Assembly: GCF_019279795.1 (NCBI RefSeq)
Contig: NC_056737.1
Span: forward strand, 39,931,075 to 39,995,074
DNA length: 64,000 nt
Direction: 5' to 3'
Origin: Protopterus annectens
Lineage: Eukaryota; Chordata; Ceratodontiformes; Protopteridae
Positions 42,120 to 54,194 of the stretch are shown piece by piece (position 1 is the first letter of the stretch; each line of letters opens with the position of its first letter). The position numbers and the translations under genes were made by a program. The notes under the pieces were generated by a model. It worked only from the letters and a program-made list of their open reading frames with translations. It did no database searches and was not told the origin of the DNA.

Positions 42120-42211
42120 TTGCTGACAAATGAAGTTCCTACTTCAGATTAAGAAGTTATGTACTCACCATAACGTTCCATCTGAGTAGGTATCTTCATT
42201 TGTCTGCAACC
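42120..42211 (+). repeat. DIRS-D internal complementary region
   Basis: Complement of the left end (gacaaatgaagttcctactt) joined to that of the right end (aagaagttatgtactcacca). Confidence 0.92.
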
Positions 42212-42289
42212 ATCCCCCCCTCCTTCCCCCTGACCAATATGATCGTTCTTGTGTTATTAGCATATGTTCCCATTGGGACACTTTTATCT

Positions 42290-42490
42290 GCTGTGCTATG
42301 GGGCAAACTTGATCTGAGGTCAGTTAGGGTAGGCAGGGGATTATGGGTAAGGGGGAGGAGCTAGGAGCTGGGATCTATGCTATGATAGAAGTTGCTGGCT
42401 CGGATCCGAGATCGGATCCGTATCCCACAGGTTGCAGACAAATGAAGATACCTACTCAGATGGAACGTTATGGTGAGTACATAACTTCTT
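42290..42490 (+). repeat. DIRS-D right terminal inverted repeat
   Basis: Complement of 36479-36660 with an outer extension ending in cataacttctt. Confidence 0.92.
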
Positions 42491-43488
42491 ATTTTGTGCT
42501 TACACAAGGCAGTAAAAGCAAAGAGGAAGTGAGATATATGGTCAAATTAACATAAGGGGCAGGCAACTAGAAAGACAGTGGGGTTTAAGAACACAACAGT
42601 AACCAGGTGGGAAAAAATATTTCTGCCTGACTCACAAGAGACAGAGCTGTGGTCTCTTTTCAACTTTTAATTTGCAGTTAAAAGCAGGATACAAGTAAAA
42701 CACAAGGTAAAGAAAACAAATCACAGTACTCAAAATAGAAAAAGGCAATAAAGTAATACAAAATGCAACAAATAAAAAGCAAACTAACCTTTCCCTCACA
42801 GCAAAGTGTAGCAGAGTCTGGGTGATCCTTTCTAGTAAATAACCAACAAGTACATAAGCAACTCTAATACACATGACATAAAAACAGTTAAAATCTCCTA
42901 CTCTTCAGTCTAGGTTTTAAAGAAACCTTGTCATTAAGTACAAATGCTTTATCGGCTTGTAGATGTAATATCCAAAACAATTCACGGCTCTCAGTATGAT
43001 TACTAACCTCACCAAGTCTGCCATTTTCACTAATTGTCTCTATAACTTTGAAACAAAAGTTGTGTAGCATCCATCTCTTTAATGTGCCTAGCCAAAGAAT
43101 TATTTATATTCAGATTTCTGATATCCCTTTAATGCTCCCTCATTCTTTCGAGGATCATTCTATTTGTTTTACCTATATAAAATTTTGGGCATATTCTGCA
43201 CTTTGCCAGATATACTAAATTCTTGGTCCTGCAAGTGGCGTAAACCTTAAAATCATAGGTAGCACCAATGTATGGATGTATAAAGCTACTATGTGAATCA
43301 TCTAGATGGCAAAAATTGCAGGAGCCACATGGAAAAGTCCCCTGTATATTCTGAACATTATTGGTCATAGGGTTCTTATAGCATAACAAATAGTATGTAT
43401 TTGTTGCAATCATAGTAAATAAGTAATGTTGTTTGGCATATCTGAGCTGTGATTGATTGCATTATTTTGTGTACAGAAATATTTCTGC
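42491..43488 (-). mobile_element. PLE-5: Penelope-like element remnant
   Basis: Minus-strand stretch 43413-43129 shows the cysteine linker (FPCGSCNFCHL) and CRICPKFYIGKTNRMILERM of a GIY-YIG domain. It continues in another frame at 43070-42888 (HTESRELFWILHLQADKAFV). RT is absent. The low-coordinate part to 42491 is presumably its 3' region but shows no clear hammerhead. It is bounded by DIRS-D and DIRS-F. Confidence 0.75.
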
Positions 43489-43829
43489 ATGTCTTTCCAT
43501 TTCACTGTTGCAGTATTCCTTGCAATAGGGATCCTCTGCCAAGAGCGGCCTGACATCCAGTCAGTATGCCAAAGCCTTTAGGTTGTTTAAGGTATGCCAT
43601 ACGTCACATGTATGCTCCCAGTATACAGGTTAGGGCATAAAGTTGACGTCTGGAAGTACCATCCTCAGAACTACTTGCCGATGTCTGAATGCCATCTTTT
43701 GATTGTCTGTCTGAATGCTCACTTTGTTTGCTGGTTCACCAAGCCGTTTTCAGATAAGTGCCCCATTGGGATTTTTGCTGTTATCTTTTTCCCTTTTTTG
43801 TTTCTGGTGGGTTCATGTTATCCAGAAAG

Positions 43830-44531
43830 GGTAAATGCTAGTGCAGGAGAGATTCCCCATAAAGATCGTCAAGAGCAGTGTTCGTTTTGTCTCTGTGCTT
43901 CCCGCGACCATATGTCATGTTCCAGTTTTCAGGCTTTCATCCCAAAGACTCCACATAGTCTGCTTTCCTCTTGGTTCTATACTTAGATAACCAACATCTT
44001 AAGCTTTTAACAGAAGGCACTATGGAAGGAACTTCCCACTTGTATGGTCAGCCATCTGCGAAGAAGATGGCCAAGAAATCTAGGTCCAGTTCATCTGCTG
44101 TACCACCTTTGCCAGACATCTGTCCTGAGGCTAGTGAAAGCCCAGAGGATCTGTCATTGGATTCCTCTGCCACAACTGCTTTGGAGGCCGGCATGGATCT
44201 GACCTCATGCACATCCCTGGAGGCATTGCAGATGTCCGCTTTGGACTTTGGATGTTCAGTGGGAGCTGCAGCTGATTAATACAGAAAGACCTGGGATGTA
44301 TTACGAGCTTCTACATATGGACTCTCCTAGGCCTTCTGCTGTTCCTCCTATTTTGGCTGCCTTTTCTACTCTGTCTCAGGTTCCAAACTCCCAGTCCCCT
44401 CTTCCCACAAATACCTGATAGGTTTTATAGGATGCCTGATGATTGCAAATTTCTCTGTAAATGTCCTTCTGCTGACCCCTTTATGGTGTCTGTGACATCT
44501 GGCAAACAATCTCATTTACTGCTTCTGTTAA
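43830..44531 (+). pseudogene. DIRS-F gag region, left part
   Basis: The Cys/His module is recognisable as GEIPHKDRQEQCSFCLCASR, followed by KKMAKKSRSSSSAVPPL and an acidic stretch. The region continues after DIRS-E at 49467. Fossil. Confidence 0.65.
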
Positions 44532-44847
44532 GATGTTCTTCATCTCACATTGCTGCAGTCCTTACACTTGGGTAGTCCGCTGTCCTCGGTCGGCCCGAAT
44601 ATCAAAGTATAAGGCTGACGTCGGTCAAGGCACATTTGACTGACATCAGGACGTCAGGGTACAAATGCGCATGACCGACGTCATATCCTCAGTCTTTTTT
44701 GCCGCATGGTCCGATGCAGAAGCAGCATTGCAAGTGCCGGTTGGCGTTCTGAGATTTTTCGTTTTCGAAGTTTCAGACCGAGTCAAAGTTGGCTAAGTAC
44801 CCCGTTGGGGAATATTTTAGTTTTTTCTTGCCTCAGTGGTTTACCGG

Positions 44848-46340
44848 ATGTCAGAAAAAGTGAATAATTGCATTTCTTGTGGGAAACAGATACCGCATAG
44901 AGATTATCATACTTTGTGTATTCCTTGTTTAGGGCCTGAGCACGATGTTGTTGGCTGTCGCTCTTGTGCTAGATTCAATAAACGCACTATAAAGAGAAGG
45001 TTGGATTGTGCCAGGTTAGTCTTTGGGAAGCGGTGCAATTATAAAATGCCGTCGGATGCTCCGACGCCCGCTTCTTCGAAGAAGCGCAAGGACAAAGCAG
45101 TTAAGCCTAGGCTGGAAGAACCGTCTGTACCGGACGCCGGTTTTTTAGAGGTGTCGGTGGAGCCGGTGGTTCTACCGGAGATTTCTTTGGGTTCCCAGGG
45201 AGAGACTTTGTTATTGCAGGATGTGGCCTCTCAGGAGGCAGGTCAGGCTGAAGGGGCTTCTCAGGTTACTTTACTCCCCTCCCTTCCTAAGGTGGTTAGG
45301 CCCTCTCCTTCTGTTGCCAAGGCTTCTCCCAGGGGCAGGCCAGGTTTAGCTTCAGTTGGTGTTACCCCTAGTTCTTCAGGAACTGTGCCCAAGAAGCATA
45401 TGCTTAAAATGGCAGAAGATTTGATTACTTTGATTAGGGTTCTTTGCCCCTCCTGATAAGAGACCTAGGGTGGAGCCTGAGCCAGGGAGTTTTGAGCAGG
45501 CTTCGGATGTTTCAGAGTCTTCGGCTGAAGACTTGCAGGAGTATTCTCCTTATTCTGATTTTGATGTGGATGATTCTACTCCTTCTGCTTCTCCTCCTGA
45601 GGATTTTTCTTTTTCAGAAACTCTTCATTCTATGAGGGAGCATTTTAAGTGGGAAGGCCAGGACTTCTCTGATTCCAGGAAAAGGCTTAGGGAATTTTTG
45701 TTTTTACCCCAGCATAGGCCTTTGGCTATTCCTCCTGTTTTAGATGTGGTGGAAGATGTTTTTGCAGAGGCTTCTCTTAATCCTGATTCTTTGCCTCCTG
45801 CTCCTGTTAAACCTGATAGATATTACAGGGTGCCTGAAGCTCATAAGTATCTTTTAAGAGTCCTAGGGCAGACCCAGAAACTGTTAGTCAGGGCCCTAAA
45901 GGTGTTAAGGCTTCTGTTGTCAAGAATCCGGTTCCTTCAGACAAAGAGGCCAAGGCTTTGGATAGATGGGGAAAGAAAGTTTATACTTCTTCCACTCTAG
46001 CTATGAGGGCTTTGAATTGCCAGTTTCACATGTTAAAATACCAAGACTATCTCCTTTCACAATTGAAGTCTAAGGTTGATGCTCTGGCGGAAGGTATTGA
46101 TTGTAAAGAGTTGCAAGATTTAGTACATGTTTCTGAACAGGTGGGTAAGCATTCTTTGCAATGTGGTTTTGATGCTGTACAGGCCTCGTCTAGGGTGGCT
46201 GCCACTGGGTCAGTTCTTCGCAGGCACGCCTGGCTGAGGGATCAGAATTTATCTGACCATGTTAAAACAAGGATTTTAGATGCTCCTTTACAATCTGATG
46301 TGCTGTTTGGTTCTCCTGTGGAGACCAATTTTGGACTTAT
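44848..46340 (+). pseudogene. DIRS-E gag region
   Basis: Opens with MSEKVNNCISCGKQIPH and the Cys/His module, then basic and acidic spacers, DFSFSETLHSMREHFKW, PVKPDRYYRVPEAHKYLL and the DRWGKKVYTSSTLAMRAL block. Close relative of DIRS-C gag. Fossil with a few breaks. Confidence 0.8.
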
Positions 46341-47790
46341 CTATCCTCAACACTTATCTGGACATTCCCAAGTTCAAAATGTTGACGTTACAGCAGCTTT
46401 TACCTCTGCTGGGCAAAGATCATTGGATGGTAACTTTAGATCTCAAGGAGGCTTATCTTCATGTTCCTATCAGACTGAGTTGCAGGAAGTATCTGCGTTT
46501 TCGAGCTGGGACTTCTCATTATCAGTTCTCTGCATTGCCCTTTGGCTTATCTACTGCGCCCAGAGTGTTCACGAAGGTTCTGGCTCCAGTGATAGCTTTC
46601 CTCAGGTTAAAAGGAATACAGATTTATCCCTATTTGGACGATTGCCTAATTCTGGCTCAAGGAAGGGACGAGCTTCTTCATCATTTGGATTATGTGATAG
46701 CAGTGCTAAGATGCCTGGGGTATTCTGTGAACGAAATAAAGTCCAGTCTAGTACCCTCTCAAGACATGTGCTTTCTGGGTGTGAGACTGAATACAGCATC
46801 CCAGATGGCCTTTTGACCCCGGACAAACAAAAGAATCTTTCCCTTTACTTTCATCAGTTGTCTCATCAGTCCGGGCTGACTGCAAGGACAGTCCTTCAAG
46901 CCTTAGGGTTCATGGCATCTTGTATTCTGGTGCTTCCCAATGCCAAACTGCATATGAGGAAGCTACAATGGTATCTCAAAAATGTATGGACTCAGCACTG
47001 CCAGGATTTGGACACTGTCATTCAAATAATACCTTGCATTCAACAGGAATTTTTGTGGTGGGCTCAGGAATGTCACCTAAACAAGGGACTCTCTGTGACC
47101 CGGCCAGAGACGAGTCAGATTCTAACGACAGATGCCTCAGACAAAGCTTGGGGAGCTCATCTGAATGGAAAGTGGATACAAGACAAGTGGCCTGCCAGAC
47201 TACAACATCTACATATCAACTTGAAAGAGATGTTAGCAGTCCAGTTTGCATTAATAGCTTTCAAGGATTTACTTCTTCCAGGGCAGGTGTTGATTCTAAC
47301 AGACAACACAACTGTCATGTGGTACATCAACAAGCAAGGCGGAACACATTCTTATCCCCTATGCAGGCAAGCGATGATTTTGTGGGAGACTGCTCTCAGT
47401 TTACAGCTAAATCTTCAGGCAAGGTTTCTGCCGGGAGCACAGAACTCCTTAGCAGATGTGTTGAGCAGACAAATTATGGATCCCCACGAGTGGAAATTGG
47501 ATCCTCATGTATTTCAGAAATTGACAGTGTCATGGGGAACTCCAGACATAGATCTGTTCGCTTCCCCTCTAAACCACCAGCTGCCAAAGTTTTGCACAAA
47601 AAGGTTTCATCCCACAGCTTGGAGAGTGGATGCTCTTTCTTTCAATTGGAGCAATCTTCATGTGTATGCCTTTCCGCCTCTGCCTCTCCTCCCAAAGGTA
47701 CTACTAAAGGCAAGACAAGACAAGCCAAGGATGATTTTAATAGCTCCAGATTGGCCTCGACAGCATTTGGTACCCATTACTGAGGAGCCT
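46320..47790 (+). pseudogene. DIRS-E RT-RNase H region
   Basis: RT blocks MVTLDLKEAYLHVPI, FSALPFGLSTAPRVF and YPYLDDCLILAQ. RNase H blocks TTDASDKAWGAHLNG, INLKEMLAVQFALIAF, LTDNTTVMWYINKQGGTHS and FLPGAQNSLADVLSR, then IDLFASPLNHQLPKFCT and VYAFPPLPLLPK. Fossil. Confidence 0.82.
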
Positions 47791-48951
47791 GGTACGGAAG
47801 CCTCCATGGCCTTTGCCTACGATTCCACACCTGTTGTCTCAGGAGGGCAGTCATTTGCTCAATGTCAAGCTTTACTCTCTGCACCTAACAGCCTGGCATA
47901 TTCTGTTTTGAACCATAGTGGGCCTCCACTTCCACAACAAGTTTTGAATGTTATTTTGGAAGCTAGAAGGCCTAGTACAAGGAAAGTGTACGCAGACAAA
48001 TGGAAGAGATTTTTATTTTGGAGTGCAGCAAAGGATTTTGATGTTTCTGAACCTAATTTAAGTGTGGCTCTTCAATATCTTACTGAGTTACTGGACAAAG
48101 GTTTGTCCTTCTCTTCTATTAAGGTTCATGCTGCAGCAATTTCGGCTCACTATGATTGTGACCCACCATTGTTTTCTCATCCTTTGTTCAAGCAATTTCT
48201 TAGAGGGGCAAAGAATATAAGACCCCCACGAAGAGCTCCTACTCCTGCTTGGGATCTCAATTTTGTGTTGGAGAAACTCACTCTACAACCTTTTGAGCCT
48301 GCAGCTACTGCTGAATTAAAGTTTTTATCATGGAAGACTGCTTTTTTGTTGGCTATTACCTCTGCAAGAAGGGTTTCTGAGTTGCAGGCCCTTATGGCAG
48401 TTGAGCCTTTCTTAATTTTCCATAAGGATAGGGTATCTTTACGTACTAATCCTTCCTTTATGCCTAAAGTGGTTTCTAGTGTGGCTTTAAACCAAACTAT
48501 TCATTTGCCTACCTTTTATGCAAATCCCCAAAATAAAGGGGAAAAGATTTTGCACACTTTAGATGTACACAGGCAGTTGCGATATTATTTGGACAGAACT
48601 AAAGGGTTCAGGCAGTCTCAGCAGTTATTTGTTTCTTTTGCTTTGAGTTCTCAGGGCAAGCCTGTGTCAAAACAAACTATTTCTAAGTGGATTGGGTTTT
48701 GCATTGCTTTTTGTTATTCCCATCATGGCAAGGAAGTTCCAGCTGGGATTAGGCCTCATTCCACTAGGGCTACTGCCACTTCAACAGCTTTTTTGAGAGG
48801 GGTAGCAACTAAGGATATTTTGGAGGCAGCTACTTGGAGTTCAGTGCATACTTTTTCCAGGCATTATCACCTACCACTTTACTCTAAATCCAGGGCTGGT
48901 TTTGCCACTGCTGTTTTGCAGGGCATTTTGGCAGCTCCTGCTTCCTTATAA
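47790..48951 (+). CDS. DIRS-E tyrosine recombinase region
   Basis: Open over its full domain. STRKVYADKWKRFLFWSA (core-binding), ITSARRVSELQALMAV, RPHSTRATATSTAFLRG and ATWSSVHTFSRHYHLPLYS (catalytic blocks). Nearly collinear with the DIRS-C recombinase and ends at 48951, just before the internal complementary region. Confidence 0.88.
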
Positions 48952-48974
48952 TTTGGCCATCCTCCCTTTCCTCT

Positions 48975-49095
48975 GCTTTGGGATTCTACCCAAGTGTAAG
49001 GACTGCAGCAATGTGAGATGAAGAACATAGTACAGTTTTGTACCTACCATAAATGTAGATGTTCGAAGATCCACATTGCTGCAGTCCAATTTACC
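48975..49095 (+). repeat. DIRS-E internal complementary region
   Basis: gcaatgtgagatgaagaaca (complement of the left end) joined to agtacagttttgtacctacc (complement of the right end). Confidence 0.92.
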
Positions 49096-49466
49096 CTCCC
49101 TCCTTCCCCTCTGTAGTTAGAGGCGGTTGTGTGGGTTGGCTGGTCAATTGGGTGTATATTGTCTATTGTATATATTGTACATATTTTTAGTGCTAGGATG
49201 GTTGGTTGTTGGTTTGCTGTCTTTTGGTTTTTGACCTTTATTTTTAGGGTCTTCTGACATCTGGGGCAAGAAAAGACTGAGGATATGACGTCGGTCATGC
49301 GCATTTGTACCCTGACGTCCTGATGTCAGTCAAATGCGCCTTGACCGACGTCAGCCTTATACTTTGATATTCGGGCCGACCGAGGACAGCGGACTACCCA
49401 AGTGTAAGGACTGCAGCAATGTGGATCTTCGAACATCTACATTTATGGTAGGTACAAAACTGTACT

Positions 49467-51945
49467 TTACTTCCTTCTGATAAAGACAGGAGAACTGTGG
49501 AAAGGCTATGTAAGAAGGTTTATACCTCAGCTTCCCTTGCTTTTAGGGCTGTCAGTTATCAAATCCATATGTCATGATGTATTTTGGTTCTGCTTTCTCA
49601 GGCCTGATTCTGAGTGACACTTCTGCTCTCACCTTGTTGGGGACCTCTTCTCAGGTGGCTCACCATTCTTTTAAGGGCAATTATGATGCAGCAGATGCTT
49701 CTTCCAGAGCTGCTGCTGTTGGTTCTGTGATGAGATATTTCTGGTGTCACCTTCAACTTTTGCTTGATGGTATTAAGGCTAAGTTCATGGATGCCTGTCT
49801 AAACACTTACTTGATGCAGCTGCTGCTGATTTGCTTAAGTCTCTTCAGGAAAAGGGCAAGGCTTTACAGGAATTGAAACATTTTTTGTCTCTCCTGTGTC
49901 TATGTTTCAAAGGAATTACCCTAATAAGCCGTCCTTTGTTCATAGGCAGTCTCATCCTCCTCCCATGGATAAAGACAGTGAGAAATGGGCTCCTCTGACA
50001 CAGAAGTCTCCTTTTCCTGACAAACCAGGTGCTGTCTGACTATTCTGCTCTTCCCAGCCACATTCCTCTTTCTTGTCTTTCCCTATCCCTTCCAGTCTGG
50101 TTAAAGATTACTCAGGCTTCCTGGGTTCTGTACATTATCCGCTTAGGGTACTACATGGTCTGGAAATCTCTTCCCTCTTTCATGGGCATTCCTCAGTTCC
50201 CTCAGGAAGAGTTGGCATTTTTTCCAGGGGTTCTTCAGGATTTTTTGTCTCAGGGAACTATTCAGACAGTTCCAGTTTTTCAAAGGGGGAAGCGGTTTTA
50301 CTTTAGAATGTTCTTGGTCCCCAGGAAAGAAGGCATTTTAAGCCCCATTCTGGATCTCTCTCACCTAAACACCTTTCTGAAGGTCCCTTTTATTCGGATG
50401 TTGTCCCTTCAAACTTAACCTATGCTGCTGCTTCAGTTTTTTCTAGTGTCTCTGGATCTCAAGGATGCTTATCTTCACATCCCTATTCATCCCCTTCAGG
50501 AAGATTTTACGTTTCTCTGTTGCTTCCTGGCATTTTCAGTTCTTTGCTTTGCCCTTTGGTCTTTCTACAGCCCCAAGGGTATTTACCAAATGCCTTGCTC
50601 CTGTGATTGCTTTTTGCAGGCTAAGGGGAATACAGGTCCTTCCTTACTTAGGAGAGCTCCTTTTTCAGGCATCTTCTCCAGACATTGTACTGCAGCATCT
50701 TCACTTTGCCATTTCTCTCTTGCAAAGTCTGGGGTTCACTAAAAATTTCCAAAAGTTCTTTCTGACTCCTTCACAGGATCATGTATTTCTGCGTTGCCGG
50801 ATCCAGACTGTTCCAAGGCTGTCATTCCTGCCACCTTCCAAAGCATTAACTCTTATGTTCTTCTTTTAAGCCTTTCTTTATCTAGCCTCAGTCTCCAGTC
50901 ATGGAGTTTCTAATAACTCTAGGTTTTACAGTCTCCACTATTCTTATGCTCCTTTTTGCCAGATTCCACATGAGAAAACTTCAGTGGTTTCTAAAGTCAG
51001 TTTGGCTTCAGCATTCTCCTACCCTCAATTTTGCAGTTCCTCATTTTCCATGTCTCAAGCTGGAATTTCCGTGGTGGATTCAGCAGTTGGATTTCAATCC
51101 AGGGATCCTGTTTCAACCCCCTCTTCCCTCCCAGGAGTTGTTAACAGACACTTCAGATGTGGGATGTAGAGCACCCTTTGTCTCTAATGCTGCAGGGTCT
51201 TTGGTCGCCTCAACAAAGGAAAGAACACAACAATGTGAAAGAGATGAGAGCTCTTCTGCTGGCTTTTCAAGCATTTGACCCTCTGTTTTCCCGACCTTGC
51301 AAGGTGTTTACAGACAGTACCACAGTGATGTGGTGTGTCAACAAGCAAGGGTGGATGAGGCCTTATCGGTTGGCACTTCTAGTGTGGGAATCTAGTTGTC
51401 CAGTATCGTGTGACACTTCTAGCAGTTTAGATTCCCTCAGGTCAGAACATTGTGGCAAACTCTCTGAGCAGGTCCTTAACACAGTCCCATGAGTGGATGC
51501 TTCACAGGGATGTGTTTCTGGATATTGTCCACCAGTGGGGTACTCCTCAATAGATTTTTTTTGCCTACCTTCTATACAGACAACTTCCTTTTTTTTTTGT
51601 GACAGAGTCCTAGGTCCTCTGGTGTGGAAGGTGGACGCCCTCCCTTTTTCCTGGAAGGGGATGTTTCTTTATGCCTTCCCTCCCCTTCCTCTCATTCCAA
51701 ATGTCCTGTTCAAAATACAGCAGGATGCTCCCAAAATCTTCTGGTGACTCCCTTTTCGACCGAGATGGTATTTATTCTATCTTCTTCTGCATTTAGCCAA
51801 GGGTAATCATCACAAGCTACCTCAAAGGGTAGACGTACTTACACAGGACAAGGGATCTCTCATCCATCCCGACATGTCCACTCTTCACCTGACACTGTGG
51901 GTGATAGGATTTTGATTCTATGTAGACACCTTTTTTCTGAGGACA
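49467..51945 (+). pseudogene. DIRS-F gag end and RT-RNase H region
   Basis: After DIRS-E, gag resumes (LCKKVYTSASLAFRAVS-like). RT blocks follow: PILDLSHLNTFLKVP, SLDLKDAYLHIPIHP and FALPFGLSTAPRVFTKC. RNase H remnants are MRALLLAFQAFDP and FTDSTTVMWCVNKQG. Much degraded, many breaks. Confidence 0.75.
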
Positions 51946-51953
51946 TGCTTAGG

Positions 51954-53065
51954 ATGTTCTTCGTGTTTCACTGTTGCAGTCATCACATTTGGGTTATCCC
52001 TGCCAGGGTAGCCCTTGGCTGGCCCGAACACCAGAGACTTAGTATTTCTGCATCGGTTGTGTCGCTTGAGGACTGACGTCAGGTCGTCAGTGGTATAAAG
52101 GAAGGCAGCCAACTCCATTACATCAGTCTTTCTTGCCATGGAGCCCGAAGCAGAAGCGGTTTGCATGAGTGCCGGTCGGCCGCTACCTGAGTTTTTGTTT
52201 CCTAACTGAAGTTGAAGTCTTCGAAAGCCAAGTACCCCATTGGGGATCCTTTTTTCTTGCACTAACTGATGTCAGAAAAAGTTAATAATTGTCTCACCTG
52301 TAGAAAGCAAATACCACACCGGGACTTCCACTCTTACTGCGTCACTTGTCTAGGCCCAGACCACGACATCCCTCATCGTCGCTTCTGTGCTCTGTTTAAC
52401 GCCAGAACTATTCGTTGCCGGGTCCTTATTGTAGCCAGATATTTCCGTTTACAGTTTTCGAATTCCGATATGGCTTCGGTAAGCAATCTGACAGCAGATC
52501 TTCTGAAAAAGCGTAAAGATAAAGACAGAGGCAGATGGCAATGGACCAAACCTTCCGACGACACTTCCATTAAGCTAGTCGTCAGTCCTCCGGAACTCAG
52601 TAAGGTGCTTTTGCTGCCCCTGATGGCCGCTTCATTTAATTCGCAGGCTGCTACCGAGACCCTTTCGGAGTCCGTTATGCCACAGAACTCTTCTTTGACT
52701 AAGGATCCTGCAGTCGTCTCTACCTTGGATGGGTCAGGAGCTGCTGTGCAGGCACCGCCTTTTGAGGAAGTCCTTCACAACACCGAATCACAACATAAAC
52801 CGACCCCTTCTTTCATGACTACCGTTCTTTCGAAAACAACTTAGTCCCTTAGGCCCAGGGGTCGAACCACACCCAAGAAATCGACTACCCATTCTCAGAT
52901 GCCTCCTCCCTTGCCTCAGTCTCAAATGCTTAAAATGGCAGAAGAGCTTATCATGCTGATTAGGGGAAGCCTGACGACCTGATGTCAGTCCTCAAGTTAC
53001 AGCAAATGATGCAGAAATAGTAAGTCTCTGGTATTCGGGCCAGCCGAAGGCTACTCTCAGGAAGC
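51954..53065 (+). mobile_element. DIRS-G: short, internally deleted DIRS copy
   Basis: Left repeat (51954-52130) includes tataaag at 52093 and a tgacgtcagg site. gag starts at 52269 (MSEKVNNCLTCRKQIPHRDF). A partial right repeat at about 52967-53065 is the complement of 51985-52085. RT and recombinase are absent. It sits within DIRS-F and is followed directly by a LINE fragment. Confidence 0.82.
52269..52960 (+). pseudogene. DIRS-G gag remnant
   Basis: Cys/His module (CLTCRKQIPHRDFHSYCVTC) and a spacer of the DIRS-C/E type. Fossil. Confidence 0.75.
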
Positions 53066-53450
53066 TTATTCTTCCCACAATATTTACTTCCCTGGACCCC
53101 TGTCTAGCAGGGCGGCTGACGTGATCCCTGAGGTGAATTTCTCATCTACTATCCAATCGTCAAGGTTCCTTTTGAAGAGGGCCAAGGAGGTGCTCTGTTT
53201 GACATGTATGGGCAGTCTATTCCAGAGTATGGGGAGTCTCTGGGTTAGGAACCTATCCCCCCAGCATGTTTTTTTCATTGTGATGACAAGGTTTAGATCC
53301 CTGGAGCGTGTGGCTCTGAGGGATTAGGATTTCTTTAAGTGGAGCATGTCCAACAGCTCAGGGTTTGACATGGCCCTGTATGTTAAGCAGAGATTGCCAC
53401 AGAGTACAGCTGGAGTTTTTTTTTAGACAGTCAGCATAGGGGACAGCTTT
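53066..53450 (-). mobile_element. LINE-3 fragment: CR1-type LINE 3' region
   Basis: Minus-strand stretch 53278-53084 (WGDRFLTQRLPILWNRLPIH) matches the C-terminal end of LINE-2 ORF2. It lacks the terminal 8-base units. It lies between DIRS-G and the recombinase of DIRS-F. Confidence 0.82.
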
Positions 53451-54175
53451 TCCCTCCTCCCTTGGATTTTAATTTTGTTTTGGAAGAATTGACCCAGGCT
53501 CTTTTTGAACCTGTAGCTTCAGCTTCCTTACAGCATTGTTCTTTGAAGAAAAGACTGTACTTTTGTTAGCACTTAGTTCTGCCAGACTGGTGTCTGAGCT
53601 TCAAGCCCTTATGGCTTGTCCTCCTTTTTAGTGTTCCATATGGACAGGGTGTCCTTTCGTACTAATCCTTCTTTTATGCCCAAAGTAGAGAATGAGTTGT
53701 CTCTTAGTCTGTTCATTTGCCCACTTTTTCCCCCTCTGCAATCTGCTAGTGAGAAGGTGCTGCACACTTTGGATGTGCATAGACAACTCCGATTTTATTT
53801 GGATGAGGCTAAGACTTTTCGTAAATCTGATCAGCTCTTTATTTCCTTTCATCCTAGATTCTTAGGATTGGCTGTTTCCAAGCAAACTATTTCTTCTTGG
53901 ATTTCTAAAGCCATTTCTTTTTGTAATTCCTTTCATGACAAGAGCCTTTCTTCTTCTGTTAAGGTTCATTCTACTAGGGCTGTGGCTTCTTCTAGTGCTT
54001 TTTTCAAGGGTTTGGATACTATTCTTAAGGCAGCTACCTGGACTTCACTGCATATGCTTACCAAACACTTTTAAGTTGAATTTGATATCCAGAGCTAGAG
54101 ATGGTTTTGCTAGAGCCATTTTTCATGGGTTTCTAGAGAGCTCTGCTTGTCCTTCCTCCTCCTTTTCTTCTCTTT
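53450..54175 (+). pseudogene. DIRS-F tyrosine recombinase region
   Basis: Blocks LDFNFVLEELTQALFEPVA, DRVSFRTNPSFMPKV, TLDVHRQLRFYLDEAKTF and KVHSTRAVASSSAFFKG (the H-x-x-R part) are recognisable. Fossil. Confidence 0.78.
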
Positions 54176-54194
54176 GAGCTTGTACACTGTCTAT

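Larger units (their letters stand above)
36479..42490 (+). mobile_element. DIRS-D
   Basis: A 6.0-kb element with all parts in order and long open regions for gag, RT-RNase H and recombinase. Its two terminal repeats (36479-36660 and 42290-42490) are about 97% identical by hand count over 130 bases. The ends are fixed by the internal complementary region, which reads cctacttcagatt then aagaagttatgtactcacc. It looks close to whole, with very few breaks. No target duplication is seen. Confidence 0.94.
44532..49466 (+). mobile_element. DIRS-E inserted in DIRS-F gag
   Basis: Left (44532-44700) and right (49270-49466) repeats are about 99% identical by hand count over 135 bases, the closest pair in the window. 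gag, RT-RNase H and recombinase regions are present but the middle is shorter than in DIRS-C. Internal complementary region at about 48985-49090. It is broken, with only a few breaks, and looks recent. Confidence 0.92.

Noticed and set aside
49574-51806. Numerous medium ORFs in overlapping frames
   Set aside because: They are parts or shadow frames of one decayed DIRS RT-RNase H region, not separate genes.
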